Assembly: GCA_941918925.1 (NCBI GenBank)
Contig: OW799237.1
Span: 89,439,015 to 89,503,014 of the forward strand
Direction of reading: 5' to 3'
Origin: Phyto melanocephala
Taxonomy: Eukaryota; Arthropoda; Insecta; Diptera; Rhinophoridae
Length of the DNA: 64,000 nt
Below the pieces are notes generated by a model, which worked only from the letters and a program-made list of their open reading frames with translations, was not told the origin of the DNA and ran no database searches. This document shows, piece after piece, positions 59,101-64,000 of this stretch. The position numbers were made by a program, and so were the translations under genes. How positions within the stretch are numbered: the stretch's first letter is position 1; each line of letters opens with the position of its first letter.

Positions 59101-59348
59101 AATATTAAATGGTTTTAATTTTGATGCATTATACAAATATCTTGAAACATGCCTAATGCCTATACAAAATGAATTTAACCCTAAATATAATTTATTATAC
59201 ATTTTTTATTACATTTACATGTCTACTTCTATTGTATAATACATTAATCACTATTAAAATTTTTATTGGCAATCTGGCTTACAAATAATGTTATGCCAAA
59301 TATGGATTATAACTACATATAAGTTAATATATCAATACCTTTATACTT

Positions 59349-59661
59349 ATAGTAGCCGACCCGGTCCGTGTTGCTGGCCCTAAGCAAACATTAGTGTTGC
59401 ATTACCACACGATTTAAATTGAGCTTTTAACGAAATTTACGGCGCAAAGAAAAAAAATATATGTATATGTCATTGGTGGTGCAATATGAAAATTGGATTT
59501 TGCCACGCCCCTCCGCCCCCAGACCGAAAATTTAAAATCAGACTTCACAGTGTCACCCGCCCAAATATTCTGAACATTCCCTGAAAATTTAATTAAAATC
59601 AGTTCAGCCGTTTTGGAGTCCATACGTTACATAAATCCTGTTTAATATATATATAAAAGAT
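59349..59661 (-). mobile_element. Helitron-like relic
   Basis: Contains 'aaaatcagttcagccgtttt' and GCCACGCCCCTCCGCCCC strings, an AT-rich TCTTTTATATATATATTAAA at the high-coordinate end, and GGGTCGGCTAC at the low end, which deviates from CTRR. Decayed copy. Confidence 0.5.
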
Positions 59662-59858
59662 GACTTATGAAAATCTATTAATAAATAACAATTTAAACAA
59701 AGGCGGGATAGCGTGAAATTTAAAATCTAGAAGAATGTTTAAGTAGACTTTCCTAAAGGCCTGTAAAGTAAAGGTCAGTAGACTTCTACTACTGGGTTAC
59801 TTTGTGTCAACATTACCATAAAAGTAATATGTAACATTAATAAGCATGTACCTACCTA

Positions 59859-60483
59859 AAGGGTGTCCCAAAATTAAAGATTTTAATTTGTTGTCATTTG
59901 TGCAGTGAAGTGTTAAAAAATCAACAGCTGACAGTTTAGGGTTAGTTAAAATGGAGCGTTATACGACAGAACATCGTGTCTTTATTATTGAATAATATTT
60001 CAAAAATAATGAAAGCTTAGCGGCTGCAGTTCGAAAATTTCATACAAAATATGGTCAGAAAATTTTTTTAACTTTATCAACTGTTAAGAGATAAATTGAA
60101 ATATTCACAGAGACTGAATCCGGAGACGCCAAACATACTGGTTGTCCAAAAACAAGCCGTGCGAAGCAGTGCATGAGAGTATCGGTGATGATCGAGGAAC
60201 CTTAATTCGGCGTCGTGGTTAGGAATTGAAAATGTTAAGAAGCTGTATACAGCGTATACTCACTAAAGATCTGTCTGTGTATCCATGCTCACAGAATTCA
60301 ATTAACTTAACACAATTTTTAAAATATTGTTCCATAATAAAGACACGCTGTTCGATCATATAACGCGCCATTTTTACCAACCTTAAATTTTTAGCTGTCA
60401 AATTGTTTCTTTTTAGGATTGCCAACACTTTACTGCATAAATGGCGACAAATTAAAATATTACATTAATTTTGGGACACCCTT
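59859..60483. mobile_element. Palindromic mariner: inverted copies of the 5' end
   Basis: Ends AAGGGTGTCCCAAAATTAA are exactly mirrored and TA flanks both sides (59857-59858, 60484-60485). The mirrored similarity goes on for about 150 bases: the left arm codes MERYTTEHRVFIIE on the plus strand (ATG 59951) and the right arm codes MARYMIEQRVFIMEQYFKN on the minus strand. The element is thus two 5' ends of a mariner facing each other, with no C-terminal transposase. The central part (60010-60230) belongs to the plus-strand copy (NNESLAAAVRKFHTKYGQ). 625 bp. Confidence 0.85.
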
Positions 60484-61902
60484 TACATATGTATGTACAT
60501 GCATATGCACGTATGGTTAACACATCTACATGTACATATTGTAACTACTACACATTCAAGTGAAAAAAGTGCAATAACCTTGTTCGTATTACTTACTTAT
60601 TCATGAAGATTTTTTTTAATTTGAATTTTCGTTTTTTATGCTTGTAGTTTGATTTATTGTCAAACATTTTGATTGAATTTCCAAACTATATAAAGTATAT
60701 GACTGTATGTGTGTGTGTGTTAATAATATTACTATGAAGTTGTTGTTACGTTTTTGTATTTACATAATATTTACTTTTAAATTAATTCTCTAGTAGATAC
60801 AATTTATTTATAAACTACTTAAACATAAACAATTTCTTTTTGCATTTAAGTTGATAACAAGTTTATCGTTAAAGTTCTCTTTTAAGGTTTTGTAAATAAT
60901 TCTATTATAGCCCTCTTGCCGACGTGACCTATCAACGGTTGTACGTTTATTAATTTAAATTTTTATTTAATTATCTTTTGCGACATGTTTTCATTATGGG
61001 GTCTTAGTATGAAAGAAACATTGTTGAAAGTCCTACTAATATTGATAGTTTAGAAAATCGATTTATTACTGTACAGAGGCAATAAATATCTACTTAAAAC
61101 TAAAAAATAAAAATAAATGATATTTTTGTAACTAAATTTCTGATTTACAAATTTTATTAAGTGATGTTAACTCAAACGAGTTTATTAAAAATCGCTGTTT
61201 GTATTAAAAAACTAAATTTTGTTTTTTAACAATGAGTTCCAAAATCAAAATTATTATTTTTTCTCTGCATAGCAGTATTGTAAAATTTTGGAACTACCTT
61301 TTTTTGGTGATGTTGCTGCTCCATTCCTAATTTTTAAATTTAAATTATTTTACTTGTTAAACTATTGTTTTTTATTAAGCGCCATTTAACATTATAATTT
61401 GTTAGTGCTCAATTTAGTACACCGAAAACAATGTTGATTTTCATACAACAAATCAAAAAAAAGTTTGAGGAATTATTGTGTATGCTAAAAACAGATTTAA
61501 ATAATTGGTTTGAACGTTTAAACCAAAATTTGAATTAAAATCTTAAGAGTTAAAACACTTTAAAACCATCTGTTGTATACGTAATTGCAAAAAGTGTGAA
61601 ACTAGGGGGCAAACTACTGCTTTGAATGCTTTTGAATTGTTACTAGAACGTTCGATCACGTTCGAAAGCTCTCCTTAGTTGTCAAATTATGATCTACATG
61701 CAAATGTTAAAAGAATCTCAATATCAAAAGAAAACTCTTAATAAAATTACGACCGCATTCGTATGTCGTAATTTGCCCTCAGCTTAAAGAAAAAACGTTT
61801 GTTGTATTCTTGTTCGCTCGCTTAGTTTTATCAATTATAAATGAAGGTTCTATAGTTTTTTTATGTCTCATTTGCTTCTTATACATTTAAGTTGTGTATA
61901 TA
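60484..61902. other. AT-rich DNA
   Basis: No gene recognised. Short TG run near 60709. Confidence 0.4.
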
Positions 61903-62819
61903 CAGTGGCACAGAAAACTCTACATACCTCCGTACTTTTCTCAGTTCTGGATAATATAACCAACCTACAGAAATTTAGTTGGTACTTAATAAAGTGTCAA
62001 TAAAAACGGTTAAGAATAGTAAATTTAAAAAATAAAGTTTAATTCATTTATTAACAAAATCTACAAAATATAAAATTTAACACAAAATATCAAATTCTAT
62101 GCGTTTGGCTTTGTTAATTTCGCTGATGTATGGCTTCTTCCTGGGCACACGACTATGTATTTGCTATTTCTGAGTACACTTCGGACTGTTTCTGGGTGAA
62201 CTGAAACAATATTAATTAAATCCATGTATTTTGAGATTTCCACTGCTGTATTTCTTGAATCTGGCGTTTTGTACGTGGAATTACTTTAGGTAGACGGCCA
62301 CTTCTTGCCTTCCTTTCAAAGCATTTTATTTCTTTTTAGTTTCTAATTATTGTTCCTACAGTTGCCTTCGAACGTCCAACTAATTCGTTAATTTCCCGTT
62401 AAGATTTTCCATCTTCGTGCTATTTAATAATAAGCATTCGTAACTGCTAACAAGTTCCTTTTGCTTTTTCATTTTTTTCTTAATATTATTAACTTTTTTG
62501 GAAAAAAATTGCTTTGAATTAACACGGAAATAGTAACTGTAAATTATTTAAGAGCTAACATTAGTTGGTAGCATTGTTAATTTTGCATGGTCGCTTAAGT
62601 TAAGTAAGCAGTATGCAGACTTTTCTGTGCTCTAAAAAGGGAATTTTGTTGTTTGTATTACAGAAACTGTGAAATAAACAAATAGCTTTAGTTTTTATAT
62701 AGGATTTATCTTTTATTCTTCTAACGTTATCGTTTACTTTAATATTTTATAATAAAGCTTTCTTAGGCTTTCCGCAATTGGAATAAATAAGGCGGTATGC
62801 AGAGTTTTTTGTGCCACTG
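61903..62819 (-). mobile_element. Tc1-like element, internally deleted
   Basis: Ends CAGTGGCACAGAAAACTCT and AGAGTTTTTTGTGCCACTG are mirrored with one or two changes; TA flanks both sides (61901-61902, 62820-62821). Minus-strand remains of the DNA-binding part: EINELVGRSKATVGTIIRN (helix-turn-helix) then ARSGRLPKVIPRTKRQI (GRPPK-type AT-hook and second helix-turn-helix). The catalytic DDE part is absent. 917 bp. Confidence 0.8.
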
Positions 62820-62984
62820 TATATATAAGGGCAAGCATGTTTGCTTTCGTTCCTTAAAAACAAAAGCTGAACATATTTCTATATCGTTTAACTGATAGCA
62901 GTAAAATAAATAAATAAGTAAAAAATATACTCAAAAACTAGAACATTTAACATTAAAAAAGTTATTTTTTTAAAGAGCGACTTC

Positions 62985-63000
62985 TTAGTCATTCTGTGCA
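62985..63000 (+). promoter_or_regulatory. Possible initiator upstream of the 63250 exon
   Basis: TCATTC (62989-62994) matches the fly initiator consensus and is followed by a 255-base A-rich leader to the ATG at 63250. No TATA box at the expected place. Weak call. Confidence 0.25.
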
Positions 63001-63249
63001 ACTTATCGTTAACGTACACACAAATTTCTTGTTTTTATTAAGTGAAAATAAATTGAAATTATTTATTTTTTCAATTACTACGTTAAAATAAAAAAGAAAT
63101 TTCTTTAAAAAAGAAAATTATATGTTTTTTTTGCAGAAAAATTGATTAAAATAAATAATAAATTACAATCGTATTTTCATTACTACGTGTTTGAGTGTGA
63201 AAAAAATTTAAACGCAAAAAAAAAACAAAACAAAAAATAAATAAACAAA

Positions 63250-63343
63250 ATGTATACAAAAGAGTTGATGAATCACATAAGTGATTATTTACGCCGCATA
63301 ATAGAGTTACAAGTGTTGGATATAACCAAAACCAGAGATAGAG
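63250..63343 (+). CDS. First coding exon, unidentified gene (partial)
   Basis: ATG in very good context (AACAAAATG), 31 codons (MYTKELMNHISDYLRRIIEL, QVLDITKTRDR) plus one base, then AGAG|GTAAAC. Phase 1, the same phase as the exon at 46179. The segment looks like an amphipathic helix. The ATG is preceded by a long A-rich leader with no acceptor close to it. Likely an alternative start of the gene begun at 46179, or the start of a new gene; the rest is beyond the window. Confidence 0.6.
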
Positions 63344-64000
63344 GTAAACTATTCTTTGTTTATATGTGAGCAGAGCTGGAAAATTGTTATTTTACTTTGC
63401 TTAAATGGCAAATGAACGCATTTGAGTACTAAAAGAAAAACGCTTTAAAATAGTTTATTTAAAATTTCTTCTTTTCGTTGAGCTTGTTTTTTTTAATAAA
63501 AATTAACATGTAATATATTTTATTATAAAAAAAAACAAGTAATCTCAAGCTCAACAAAAAGAAGAAATTATAAGTATAAAAAAAGATCAAAAAGTTTAGA
63601 AGATTTTTTTTATAGTTTATTTAATATAAAAAAAATATATGGATAAATTTCGACCCGCGTTGCTAACTGTTATCAATTTAATACTGTTTAAAAATTACAA
63701 CAGCAAAACAATTACAAAATAATAATACTAATATTTAAAAAAGGTCTCGTTAAAATTTTTAATAATTTAGACTTATTTACTACTACTATTTTCTTAAAAT
63801 TTTTTAAAAACATAAATAAGTGAAAAAAGAAATTTGTTTGTGTATTCATAAAATATTTTTTTAGGTTTATAAAAACAAATTTAATTTATTTAATTAATCT
63901 TATCTTAAAACTGTTTTTAAATATGGGGGCTAATCTCTTAAGTTAAATTTCAGCCTTTTGTTGTATAAAAAATGTGTTATCCCATTCCTGGTATATGCTT
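63344..64000. other. Start of an intron, AT-rich
   Basis: No exon seen to the window end. A long imperfect inverted repeat (about 63464-63495 against 63535-63570: 'atttcttcttttcgttgagctt' and 'aagctcaacaaaaagaagaaat') may be a small fold-back element. Confidence 0.45.

Overview
The window is AT-rich animal DNA, very probably from a non-Drosophila higher fly (blowfly, house fly or flesh fly type). Three protein-coding loci have recognisable Diptera orthologs. Short introns use GT-AG sites, coding exons are small islands in a sea of AT-rich sequence, and transposon relics fill almost every long intron and spacer. Species assignment is inference; the fly assignment rests on the torso, Coq9 and glycine-rich genes plus the transposon types.

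Layout: (1) 1-790, minus strand: 5' part of a secreted glycine-rich (cuticle/secretory type) protein with a 5-codon first exon and a 64-nt intron. (2) 1352-1923: an inverted-repeat element enclosing an isolated first-exon-like ATG segment. (3) 9950-31700, plus strand: twelve exons of the receptor tyrosine kinase Torso, read as one unbroken 824-residue chain from the middle of the ectodomain to the stop codon; the signal peptide and first half of the ectodomain were not found. (4) 38972-about 40808, minus strand: Coq9 (ubiquinone biosynthesis), three exons seen, start not settled. (5) 41935-43782, minus strand: single-exon glomulin ortholog. (6) 46179-46215 and 63250-63343, plus strand: two separate first coding exons, both ending in phase 1, which may be alternative starts of one long gene running off the right edge.

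Mobile DNA: rolling-circle elements (two minus-strand Helitrons with TC/CTAG ends, one keeping the C-terminus of the Pif1-type helicase; a Helentron/DINE-like group sharing one 3' hairpin), Tc1/mariner elements (one with DD41D spacing, one folded into a palindrome), a hAT element with a perfect 8-bp target duplication and mirrored 39-bp repeat arrays, TAA-flanked Harbinger-like MITEs with nested insertions, a tRNA-like SINE, and two LINE relics. Two elements sit within about 20-35 nt of torso splice acceptors.

The genes do not form an operon-like system: Torso signals at the plasma membrane through Ras/MAPK, Coq9 acts in mitochondria and glomulin is a cullin-RING ligase regulator. No new gene system was found; the most unusual items are transposon structures, the very long Torso kinase insert, and transposons lying against Torso exons.
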